This document shows, one piece after another, positions 1 to 5,760 of a DNA stretch of 5,989 nt. A program made the translations under genes and the position numbers. The notes beneath the pieces are model-generated. The model did no database searches and was not told the origin of the DNA. It worked only from the letters and a program-made list of their open reading frames with translations. The stretch spans positions 1 to 5,989 of the forward strand of contig DUQT01000114.1 of the NCBI GenBank assembly GCA_012837655.1, written 5' to 3'. This DNA is from Actinomyces sp. Its GTDB lineage: Bacteria > Actinomycetota > Actinomycetes > Actinomycetales > Actinomycetaceae. The stretch's first letter is position 1; every line of letters starts with the position of its first letter.

Positions 1-2
1 AC

Positions 3-1037
3 ACGGCCCTGTTCTCAATTGCCGCGGCGCTCGCGGTGGGATGGACCGTGTTTATTTTCTTCCTGGGAAATAATGCGGAGTTGCGTCAGGCGGTTTTGGA
101 GGCCATTGACTCTGCAATGCCGGGCCTGGTCGACACCGGTGACGGCAGTGGAATCGTAAATCCAGACACGCTCATACAGGCTAACTTCTGGTCATTAACG
201 GGCATTATCGGTTTTCTGGTACTGCTTTACTCCGCGTCAAAAATGATGGACGCGCTAAAGATGTCGCTGTGGTCAATGTTTGGCATCGTGCGCCTTCCAA
301 ACAACTTCGTTGTCATAAAGATTCGCGACTTTCTTGGATTTATCCTCATCGCATTGGGCGTACTCGCCACAGCCGGCCTTGGGGTCTTGACAAACACTGT
401 TGGAGCATGGTTCCAACAAACACTTGGCATTGAAGGCTTTGGGGCGAAGCTCATGCTGAGCCTCTCCACCCTGCTACTCGCATTCCTAGTTGATGCGGTC
501 CTTTTCGCGATGCTGATTCGCTTGATTGCGGGTGTGCGCACGCCAAGGAAAGACCTCTGGCTAGGTGCCGCAATAGCAGGCGTTGGTTCCGCTATTCTGC
601 GCTACCTTGGAACAACCGCAGTGGGATCCGTTGGCGACAACCCGATCCTGGCCGCTTCAGCCGCCCTGGTAACGCTGATGCTGTGGATTAACTTGGTTGT
701 GCGCCTGCTCCTAATGGTGGCTGCATGGATGGCGAACCCGCCGTATGCCGATATCCCGAAGGACTCCGACTACATTCACGGCAGGTCGACCCCTAACTAC
801 GTGACTATGTCTGAGCCTGACACGCTGGACTGGCCGCATCACACAATGACTGGCGATATCACGTTTGACCCGCGCTTCGACCCAGACTCTGAAGAAATCA
901 TCATTTCCGACGAGGTTTGGAACTCCGAGCGCGGCAAGCGCCTACGCAAGCGCATCGAAACCGCCGAAAACACGGCTGACAAGTACCGTCGCCAGCTGTG
1001 GGCAATGGGTGAAAAACGAAAGGTCGGCGAAGACTAA
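3..1037 (+). CDS. YihY/virulence factor BrkB family inner-membrane protein (5' end missing)
   Basis: The frame is open to the left edge: codons from position 3 read TALFSIAAALA before the GTG at 36, which resembles the conserved first membrane segment of the family. The true start is therefore very probably outside the window, with perhaps 40-60 residues missing, and the GTG at 36 is not the start. Of the 344 visible residues (numbered from position 3), hydrophobic segments lie at about 2-21, 62-79, 109-130, 150-177, 184-206 and 216-241, giving the roughly six-helix layout of YihY/BrkB proteins. The TPRKDLWLGAAIAG stretch at about 180-193 fits the family's loop before the fifth helix. A hydrophilic tail of about 100 residues follows; it is acidic, then ends in a Lys/Arg-rich, probably helical segment. 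The family is still poorly characterised: it was once called RNase BN in error, and BrkB was linked to serum resistance in Bordetella. The gene ends in a strong terminator, so it is transcriptionally separate from the kinase operon downstream. Confidence 0.88.
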   Translation, partial: TALFSIAAALAVGWTVFIFFLGNNAELRQAVLEAIDSAMPGLVDTGDGSGIVNPDTLIQANFWSLTGIIGFLVLLYSASKMMDALKMSLWSMFGIVRLPNNFVVIKIRDFLGFILIALGVLATAGLGVLTNTVGAWFQQTLGIEGFGAKLMLSLSTLLLAFLVDAVLFAMLIRLIAGVRTPRKDLWLGAAIAGVGSAILRYLGTTAVGSVGDNPILAASAALVTLMLWINLVVRLLLMVAAWMANPPYADIPKDSDYIHGRSTPNYVTMSEPDTLDWPHHTMTGDITFDPRFDPDSEEIIISDEVWNSERGKRLRKRIETAENTADKYRRQLWAMGEKRKVGED

Positions 1038-1059
1038 GAACAAGCCACCGATGTTTAAA

Positions 1060-1098
1060 GGCGCCGCTCGAATATCTTCGGGCGGCGCCCTTATTTTG
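1060..1098 (+). terminator. Rho-independent terminator after the YihY/BrkB gene
   Basis: The left arm at 1060-1067 (GGCGCCGC) is perfectly complementary to the right arm at 1082-1089 (GCGGCGCC). The stem continues inward through a G-U pair (1068/1081) and CGAA/TTCG (1069-1072 with 1077-1080), leaving a TATC tetraloop at 1073-1076: 13 pairs in all. A T-rich run (TTATTTTGT) follows at 1091-1099. It begins 22 nt after the stop codon. This is a textbook intrinsic terminator and separates the membrane protein gene from the next unit. Confidence 0.93.
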
Positions 1099-1295
1099 TC
1101 CGAAATCCGTAGCTTGGTCGACCGACGCTATCTCTCTTATCCAGGTAGTTTCGTAACGGCGGTGCCGTTGGTTTACACGTTCGCTTTTCTCGTTTCGGTA
1201 GCGCCTTTTCATTTCAGCTACGCCTTCGTTTCGTTCGCGCCGGCGACGCTTCGCCCCTCACTGAAGTGAAGTTTGACGCCGCGACGAAACCTCAA

Positions 1296-1314
1296 TTAAC
1301 GAAATAATGTTAAA
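1296..1314. promoter_or_regulatory. Possible upstream operator half (TTAAC-N8-GTTAA)
   Basis: TTAAC at 1296-1300 is the inverse of GTTAA at 1309-1313, with an 8-nt AT-rich spacer. The heptamer TGTTAAA at 1308-1314 recurs at 1339-1345 inside the second palindrome, 31 bp downstream, close to three helical turns. Such phased repeats are what a looping or cooperatively binding repressor would need. The symmetry is seen in the sequence; its role as a regulator site is inference. Confidence 0.35.
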
Positions 1315-1330
1315 GACATCAGCAAATCTG

Positions 1331-1359
1331 TTGTTTCTTGTTAAACAAGGGGCTAGGCT
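1331..1359 (+). promoter_or_regulatory. Candidate promoter of the kinase operon
   Basis: TTGTTT at 1331-1336 (three of six matches to the -35 consensus, including the key TTG) is followed after exactly 17 nt by TAGGCT at 1354-1359, which fits the TAnnnT pattern usual for actinobacterial -10 boxes. Transcription would begin near 1366, giving a leader of roughly 34 nt. A second TAnnnT (TAGTGT, 1363-1368) lies just downstream and is an alternative. The placement supports the ATG at 1400 and argues against any start upstream of about 1366. Confidence 0.45.
1337..1349. promoter_or_regulatory. Perfect 13-bp palindrome in the promoter spacer; candidate DeoR operator
   Basis: CTTGTT-A-AACAAG is a perfect inverted repeat with a single central base. 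It sits between the proposed -35 and -10 boxes, so a protein bound here would block RNA polymerase directly. The adjacent TTGTTT (1331-1336) is also the inverse of AAACAA (1343-1348), adding a second overlapping symmetry. The obvious candidate ligand is the DeoR-family repressor encoded as the last gene of the operon. The palindrome is seen; the repressor pairing is inferred from location. It lacks a T-run and has too short a loop to be a terminator. Confidence 0.5.
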
Positions 1360-1399
1360 GGGTAGTGTCCACGGACATTCAACGAAGAATGGAAGGAAC

Positions 1400-2968
1400 A
1401 TGGCAGAAAATCTGGCCTCAGATGGCCCCTTGGTCATTGCACTAGACTCCTCCACAACGTCGACGAAGGCGATTGTTGTAGATACTGGAGGTAACGTCCT
1501 CCACACGGCGAAGCGCAACATTCAGTTGCACACTCCCGCAATGGACTTCTACGAGCACAACCCAATCCGCTGGTGGGAAACCTCGCGTGACACGATCACA
1601 GAAGTCACGTCCAAACTGTCAGCTAAAGACCGCGAGCGCATCGCCGCGATTGGTCTCACACACCAGCGTGAATCGTTTGCACCGTTTGATAAGGACGGAA
1701 AACCGCTTCGCAATGGCATCCTGTGGTTGGATGGCCGCGCAACGAAGCAGATTCGCGAATACGGTAGCGCGCACATCCACGAACTTTCCGGCAAGCCCGC
1801 CGGCGTTACTCCTGCTATCTACAAGATGGCGTGGGTCAAGGAAAATGAGCCAGAGTATTTCGAAAAGGCCTACAAGGTAGTCGACGTACTGGGCTACATT
1901 GTGTGGAACCTGACCGGCCGCTGGGCGTCCTCTCAGGCAGCAGCGGATTCCCTTGGCCTGTTCGACATTCAAAAACGCGACTACGCCGATGAACTACTAG
2001 AGATCGCAGGCGTGACCCGCGATCAGATGTCAGAGTTGGTTGTGCCGTCTCACGAGATCGCGCCACTACGCGACGACCTCGCGAAAGAATGGGGAATTAA
2101 GCCCGTTCCGATCATTGCTGGTCTTGGCGATGGTCAGGCTGCGGGAATCGGTGCCGCTGCTGTGTCACCTGAAATCGGATTCCTAAACCTGGGCACCGCG
2201 GTAAATGCTGGCGTCGAATCCAGTGTCTATAAGTACGACCCGGTCTTCCGCACCCACGTGTCAGGCATTCCTGGTAACTACGTGTTTGAGGTTCTCCAGT
2301 CCTCTGGTTCTTACCTTGCGGGCTGGTTTAGAAAGGCCCTGGGCGATCCCAAACTACTCGGTGAACCTGATCCCGCGCTTGACGAAGCGGCCTCGCAGAT
2401 CCCGCCGGGCTGCGAAGGTCTCGTCACGCTCCCCTACTGGAATGCCGTGCAGTCACCGTACTGGGATTCTGTAGCACGCGGCGCGGTCGTTGGCTGGAGG
2501 GGCACGCACTCGCGAGCACACATGTACCGCTCAATCCTTGAATCAATCGGCTACGAGATGCGTCTGAACCTGAACTCGCTCGAGGCCGGCACCGGCGTCA
2601 AACTTGAGGGCCTGCGCGCAATGGGCGGCGGAACGCGTTCCATGCTGTGGCGTCAGATCATGGCTGACACCACTGGTCTACCGATCACCGTTTGTGTGGA
2701 GGACGAGATTTCCGCCCTCGGTGCCGCGGTACTCGCAATGGCTTCAACCGGCACGTTCGGTTCAACTGACGTTGCGGAAGCTGCGAAACACATGGCTCGA
2801 TTTGGTGAAACCATCGAACCGGACATGGAGATGCACGAACACTACGCAGACGTGGCCGAAGTTCAGCGGGAGCTATACCCCAAGTTGAAGGACACCTTCG
2901 AGAAGCTCTACCAGCTTTCCGAAAAATACCCGTCCACAAAGCCTGAATCACCAAAGGCCGAGCTCTAA
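1400..2968 (+). CDS. FGGY-family carbohydrate (polyol/ketose) kinase
   Basis: A 522-residue ATP-dependent sugar or polyol kinase of the FGGY family, usual length about 490-530. The N-terminal ATP-phosphate motif DSSTTSTKAIVVD is at 16-28, the substrate-contact stretch GLTHQRESF at 85-93, NGILWLDGRAT at 105-115, the catalytic-base motif GLGDGQAAG at 241-249 (Asp244), NLGTAVNAG at 263-271, and the C-terminal FGGY signature region GGGTRSMLWRQIMAD at 409-423, followed by E436...ALGAA (439-443). The general order resembles xylulokinase, but Gln89-Arg90-Glu91 matches the glycerol-binding NQRET of glycerol kinase, so the substrate may be a polyol. I chose the ATG at 1400: it has a purine-rich GGAAGG at 1391-1396 (an unusually short 3-nt gap) and begins just before the first beta strand. 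An in-frame ATG at 1307 would add 31 residues lacking family resemblance and lies upstream of the proposed promoter. It is the first gene of a three-gene unit with a dehydrogenase and a DeoR repressor. The family is certain; the substrate is unknown. Glycerol, xylulose, erythritol or another pentitol/tetritol are all possible. Confidence 0.92.
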   Translation: MAENLASDGPLVIALDSSTTSTKAIVVDTGGNVLHTAKRNIQLHTPAMDFYEHNPIRWWETSRDTITEVTSKLSAKDRERIAAIGLTHQRESFAPFDKDGKPLRNGILWLDGRATKQIREYGSAHIHELSGKPAGVTPAIYKMAWVKENEPEYFEKAYKVVDVLGYIVWNLTGRWASSQAAADSLGLFDIQKRDYADELLEIAGVTRDQMSELVVPSHEIAPLRDDLAKEWGIKPVPIIAGLGDGQAAGIGAAAVSPEIGFLNLGTAVNAGVESSVYKYDPVFRTHVSGIPGNYVFEVLQSSGSYLAGWFRKALGDPKLLGEPDPALDEAASQIPPGCEGLVTLPYWNAVQSPYWDSVARGAVVGWRGTHSRAHMYRSILESIGYEMRLNLNSLEAGTGVKLEGLRAMGGGTRSMLWRQIMADTTGLPITVCVEDEISALGAAVLAMASTGTFGSTDVAEAAKHMARFGETIEPDMEMHEHYADVAEVQRELYPKLKDTFEKLYQLSEKYPSTKPESPKAEL

Positions 2969-2973
2969 CATTT

Positions 2974-2979
2974 AGGAGG
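2974..2979 (+). promoter_or_regulatory. Strong ribosome binding site for the dehydrogenase
   Basis: A perfect AGGAGG lies 6 nt before the ATG at 2986, within the 17-nt gap after the kinase stop. It is much stronger than the sites in front of the kinase and the regulator, which suggests that the dehydrogenase is translated at the highest rate in this unit. Confidence 0.85.
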
Positions 2980-2985
2980 CACTAC

Positions 2986-4035
2986 ATGCCATCGATAACC
3001 GTACTAGGAGCGGGCGCAATGGGGTCAGCCCTGTGCACGCCGCTCGCCGATGCCGGCTGGGACGTCCGTCTTTGGGGCACCTGGCTGGACGATCACCTGA
3101 TCGACGCGTGCGAGGCCGGAAAGCCCCATCCGCGCACAAATGAACCGCTTGCGGATGGCGTTAAGTTGTACCGGGTTGATGACCTCGAAGAAGCACTTGA
3201 TGGCGCAGATGTCGTCGTCATGTCTGTTGCGTCGGTCGGCGTACCCAAGATCACTGAAATGGCGCTACCCGGAATCGTTAAGGCAGACGCCCTGTGGCTG
3301 ACGTCTAAGGGATTCAATCCTGACGAAGACGGCAAGATTCAGCTACTCCCAGACGCGATTCGTCGGATCGCGAAGGAGCAGGGCTGCGACGAGCTCCCCC
3401 CGATCGTTGCGATCGCTGGCCCCGTAAAAGCCAACGAATGCGCGGCGCGTAAACCAACCGCAACCATTTTTGGTTGTAAAGACCTGGAGGTTGCAAAGAA
3501 GTACGCGCGTTTGGCCCGCACGGAAAACTACCAGATCGAAGCAACAGATGACGAGGTCGGAGTTGAGATCTGCGCTCCGATGAAGAACGTCTACGCGATT
3601 GCGCTGGGCATCTCCGATGGCCTTGAGGAGGGCACCGGAATCCCCCACCACAACCTGAAGGCTGCGACCTTCACCCAGGCTGTGAGGGAAATGTCGAAGC
3701 TGGGCGTCCACTTGGGCGCTCAACCGCAAACTGCTTATGGCTTGCCCGGTGTTGGAGACTTGGAAGTGACCGGCCTGTCCGGCCGCAACAAGGTTTACGG
3801 TGTCCGAATCGGGCGCGGCGAAAAGCCCGACGAGGCCCTGGCTGAAATGGATCGTTTGGAACAGACCGTCGAGGGCGTTCCGGCTGCCGGTTTGGCCCGG
3901 AAGCTGGTCGATCAATCTGCATCGGATATTCGTGAAAATCTGCCTTTGCTTGCCGCTGTGGTTAAGATTCTTAATGGAACAGAAGAACCCATCAAGCAAG
4001 TCATAGCTAAGGCAGTACTACCGCGTGAGCCCTAA
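2986..4035 (+). CDS. GpsA-like NAD(P)-dependent glycerol-3-phosphate (polyol-phosphate) dehydrogenase
   Basis: A 349-residue soluble dehydrogenase of the GpsA family, which interconverts dihydroxyacetone phosphate and sn-glycerol 3-phosphate; length is normal. The Rossmann dinucleotide motif GAGAMG is at residues 8-13, the nucleotide-domain SKGF at 107-110 (Lys108), and the C-terminal catalytic domain has PMKNVYAIALGISDGL at 198-213 with the expected catalytic Lys200, then GLPGVGDLEVTGLSGRN at 252-268, where Arg267-Asn268 match the substrate-phosphate-binding RN of the family. Departures from canonical GpsA are visible: the usual SGP(N/S)FA segment reads AGPVKANECA (144-153), and the usual TCxSxxSRNxxFG reads VTGLSGRNKVYG. 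It follows the kinase by 17 nt and its end overlaps the regulator, so all three are probably one transcript. A biosynthetic GpsA is not usually found between a sugar kinase and a DeoR repressor. I infer a catabolic role, oxidising the kinase product. It may act on glycerol 3-phosphate or on a longer polyol phosphate; the sequence alone does not decide. Confidence 0.88.
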   Translation: MPSITVLGAGAMGSALCTPLADAGWDVRLWGTWLDDHLIDACEAGKPHPRTNEPLADGVKLYRVDDLEEALDGADVVVMSVASVGVPKITEMALPGIVKADALWLTSKGFNPDEDGKIQLLPDAIRRIAKEQGCDELPPIVAIAGPVKANECAARKPTATIFGCKDLEVAKKYARLARTENYQIEATDDEVGVEICAPMKNVYAIALGISDGLEEGTGIPHHNLKAATFTQAVREMSKLGVHLGAQPQTAYGLPGVGDLEVTGLSGRNKVYGVRIGRGEKPDEALAEMDRLEQTVEGVPAAGLARKLVDQSASDIRENLPLLAAVVKILNGTEEPIKQVIAKAVLPREP

Positions 4036-4828
4036 AAAAACACAGCCGCAAACGCATTACCCCGACCCAGAATCACGTCGTCGCAAAATCATGGACCACG
4101 TGGTTCGGGTCGGGGCAACCCACGTCGAGGAACTCGCAGAGATACTCGGCGTATCCGCAATGACCGTCTACCGTGACGTCGCAGAACTGGAGCGCACACA
4201 GCTCGTCACGCGGCGTCGCGGTGAGGTCACCGCCGCAGAATCATCACTTACAGAGGCGTCATATCGCCTGCGAATGAATACCAACTCAGAGGTGAAGAAC
4301 ACGCTTGCTGATGCAGCTCGCGCGTATCTGAAGCGTGGAAGCTCACTAATGGTTGACGATTCGTCCTCGACAATCCCACTTTTGTCGGACCTGTCGGAAG
4401 TAACGCCGATTACGGTCATCACGAATGCGGAATTCGTTGCGAAGTACGTGCGCGATCAGGACGACGTTCGCCTACTGCTTATCGGTGGTGAGTATGAGTC
4501 TTGGGCGGATTCGTATTTTGGGGACCTTGCCGAAGTCGCGATAAGTCAGCTGCGCGTCGACCTTTGTGTTATGTCGAGTTCAGCGTTAACGGCGACGCAT
4601 TTCTATCACCCCAACGAGAACGTAGCGCGCGTGAAGCGGGCCATGCTGAACGTTTCGCGCAAGAAGGTTTTGCTGGTTGACTCCTCTAAGTTTGACCGGT
4701 CTGCGCTTTACAAGGTTGGCCCGAACACGATGTTCGACGTGGTGATTACTGATACGAACACGCCCGCGCACATTATCGACCAGCTCGAAGAGCAGGGAAT
4801 CGCAGTCGAAATCGTCCCCGCTGATTAG
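4025..4828 (+). CDS. DeoR-family transcriptional repressor
   Basis: A 267-residue regulator of normal DeoR-family length. The N-terminal winged helix-turn-helix is at about 17-72: ESRRRKIMDHV, then THVEELAEILGVSAMTVYRDVAELE (recognition helix about 43-56), then the wing with RRRGEV. The C-terminal sugar-phosphate isomerase-like effector domain spans about 90-260: VDDSSSTIPLL (110-120, in place of the common DxGTT), TPITVITNAEFVAKY (127-141), LLIGGEY (151-157), the RVKRAML segment (202-208, Lys204) and LVDSSKFDRSALYKV (217-231), ending in FDVVITD. DeoR-family members typically release DNA on binding a phosphorylated sugar intermediate, so a product of the adjacent kinase or dehydrogenase is the likely inducer. 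The GTG start at 4025 lies inside the last codons of the dehydrogenase (11-nt overlap) with AAGGCAG at 4009-4015. The downstream in-frame ATG at 4091 would cut into the DNA-binding domain. The palindrome at 1337-1349 is its most plausible target. Confidence 0.93.
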   Translation: MSPKKTQPQTHYPDPESRRRKIMDHVVRVGATHVEELAEILGVSAMTVYRDVAELERTQLVTRRRGEVTAAESSLTEASYRLRMNTNSEVKNTLADAARAYLKRGSSLMVDDSSSTIPLLSDLSEVTPITVITNAEFVAKYVRDQDDVRLLLIGGEYESWADSYFGDLAEVAISQLRVDLCVMSSSALTATHFYHPNENVARVKRAMLNVSRKKVLLVDSSKFDRSALYKVGPNTMFDVVITDTNTPAHIIDQLEEQGIAVEIVPAD

Positions 4829-4841
4829 TTGGCACTAAACC

Positions 4842-4850
4842 TGCCATAAT
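4842..4850 (+). promoter_or_regulatory. Extended -10 promoter placed for a leaderless exonuclease mRNA
   Basis: TG at 4842-4843, one base, then CATAAT at 4845-4850 forms an extended -10 element (TGnTATAAT with one mismatch). Exactly 7 nt (4851-4857) separate it from the ATG at 4858, so the transcript would start at or within a base or two of that ATG. No Shine-Dalgarno sequence lies in front of it. This is the usual geometry of leaderless genes in actinobacteria. No convincing -35 box is seen (TGATTA at 4822-4827 is at 17-nt spacing but poor), which an extended -10 does not require. Confidence 0.6.
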
Positions 4851-4857
4851 GGGCGCC

Positions 4858-5679
4858 ATGGCTTTTTCACTTGCTTCGATAAATGTAAATGGAATCCGCG
4901 CCGCGGTTAAGCGCGGGATGCATGAGTCTCTTGCGCAGACCCAGCCGGATGTGATCACGCTGCAGGAAGTGCGCGCGTCAGATGACATCACGGAAAAGTT
5001 GCTGGGCGAAAACTGGGACCTGGTCAACTTCCCGTGTGAAATCAAGGGCCGCGCCGGAGTAACAGTTGGCGTTCGTAAAGATTCGCACGTGCAGCTCGAC
5101 CGCGATTCCATCCGTTTAGGAGCCCAGCCCGAGGGCGTTGATCCGCTCCCTATCGACACGGGCCGCTGGCTGGAAGTCGATATCTTGGACGGTGATCGAC
5201 GCGTAACCGTGGTGTCGGCGTATCTGCACTCCGGCCAGGTTGGCACGGAGAAGATGGATCAAAAGTACGCCCACCTTGACCTTGTAACTCCGCGCATGCA
5301 GGAGCTTTTCGACGAGGGCCGCGAAATCCTCGTTACCGGCGACCTGAATATCGTCCACACCGAGCGCGATATCAAGAACTGGAAGGGCAACCACAATAAG
5401 ACCGCTGGTGTCCTCGACGAAGAAATCGCCTATGTGAACCGCTGGCTTGATATGGGTTGGCGCGACGTTGTGCGCGATATGACCGGCGACGAGCAGGGCC
5501 CCTACACGTGGTGGTCCTACCGCGGAAAGGCCTTCGATAACGATGCAGGCTGGAGGATCGACTACCACCTCGCCACCCCGCAGCTAGCCGAAACCGCGCA
5601 GTCCATCCACGTTGACCGCGCGCCTGACTATGCATCGCGTTACTCCGACCACGCACCCCTGCGCGTCATCTACGGCTAG
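4858..5679 (+). CDS. xth: Exodeoxyribonuclease III (XthA/ExoA family AP endonuclease)
   Basis: A 273-residue member of the exonuclease III family (endonuclease/exonuclease/phosphatase fold), which cleaves DNA 5' of abasic sites and removes 3'-blocking groups in base excision repair; cytoplasmic, metal-dependent. Motifs run in order: SINVNGIRAA (7-16, Asn11), ITLQEVR (33-39, metal ligand Glu37), RAGVTVGVR (65-73), SAYLHSG (120-126, Tyr122), LVTGDLNIVHTERDIKN (158-174, Asp162/Asn164), YTWWSYRG (216-223), WRIDYHL (232-238, Asp235) and YSDHAPLRV (262-270, Asp264-His265). All expected catalytic residues are present and the length is normal. Two in-frame ATGs exist, at 4849 and 4858. I prefer 4858 because the ATG at 4849 lies within the -10 hexamer, neither has a Shine-Dalgarno sequence, and MAFSLASINVNG matches the family's usual start. 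No terminator is seen between the regulator stop (4828) and this gene, so read-through from the kinase operon is possible, but the function is unrelated housekeeping repair. Confidence 0.95.
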   Translation: MAFSLASINVNGIRAAVKRGMHESLAQTQPDVITLQEVRASDDITEKLLGENWDLVNFPCEIKGRAGVTVGVRKDSHVQLDRDSIRLGAQPEGVDPLPIDTGRWLEVDILDGDRRVTVVSAYLHSGQVGTEKMDQKYAHLDLVTPRMQELFDEGREILVTGDLNIVHTERDIKNWKGNHNKTAGVLDEEIAYVNRWLDMGWRDVVRDMTGDEQGPYTWWSYRGKAFDNDAGWRIDYHLATPQLAETAQSIHVDRAPDYASRYSDHAPLRVIYG

Positions 5680-5758
5680 ACAGGTTCCGCCGAAACGTAA
5701 CGTTCCAGGCGTTCACATCCGTCCTTATTTTCGAGGGCGTGCTCGGCAACTGTTGGAG
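5680..5758. other. 3' flank of the exonuclease gene with a weak imperfect hairpin
   Basis: CGCC at 5688-5691 can pair with GGCG at 5708-5711 around an inner AACG/CGTT stem (5694-5697 with 5701-5704, TAA loop), separated by an unpaired internal loop. A short T-rich stretch (CCTTATTTTC, 5725-5734) lies 14 nt further on, not directly after the stem. It could serve as a weak terminator for the exonuclease gene but does not meet the usual form. No gene is seen here. Confidence 0.3.
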
Positions 5759-5760
5759 AG

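Larger units (their letters stand above)
1099..1399. other. Intergenic region without a convincing gene; regulatory region at its right end
   Basis: About 300 bases separate the terminator from the kinase start. The part from 1100 to 1260 is pyrimidine-rich on this strand, with many TTTCG/TTCG words. It contains a small perfect hairpin (AACGGC at 1155-1160 with GCCGTT at 1164-1169, 3-nt loop, no following T-run), a weak GTAGC/GCTAC pair (1198-1202 with 1217-1221) and the palindrome GGTCGACC at 1116-1123. Open frames crossing it on either strand lack good ribosome binding sites, run through the terminator hairpin and show no family resemblance. I see no tRNA-like fold. The stretch from about 1296 to 1368 holds the candidate promoter and operator elements listed separately. 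Confidence 0.6.

Noticed and set aside
1155..1169. Short hairpin AACGGC-GGT-GCCGTT as a second terminator
   Set aside because: The stem is only 6 bp and no T-run follows on either strand; left as an unexplained minor structure.
901..1212. Minus-strand frame of 103 codons across the end of the membrane protein gene and the intergenic region
   Set aside because: It overlaps a well-supported gene by more than 130 nt, runs through the terminator hairpin, is Arg-rich as expected of a shadow frame, and resembles no family I know; the GAAGG before its ATG is 11 nt away and could be chance.
1051..1269. Plus-strand frame giving a hydrophobic, membrane-like peptide after the YihY/BrkB gene
   Set aside because: Its only ATG (1051) has no ribosome binding site, it passes straight through the terminator, and the hydrophobicity follows from the T-rich base composition.
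1307..1399. Upstream ATG at 1307 as the kinase start
   Set aside because: It would add 31 residues unrelated to the family, lacks a ribosome binding site, and lies upstream of the proposed promoter and operator.
4829..4844. TTGGCA at 4829-4834 as -35 box of the exonuclease promoter
   Set aside because: It lies only 10 nt from the -10 hexamer, too close for a sigma-70-type promoter.
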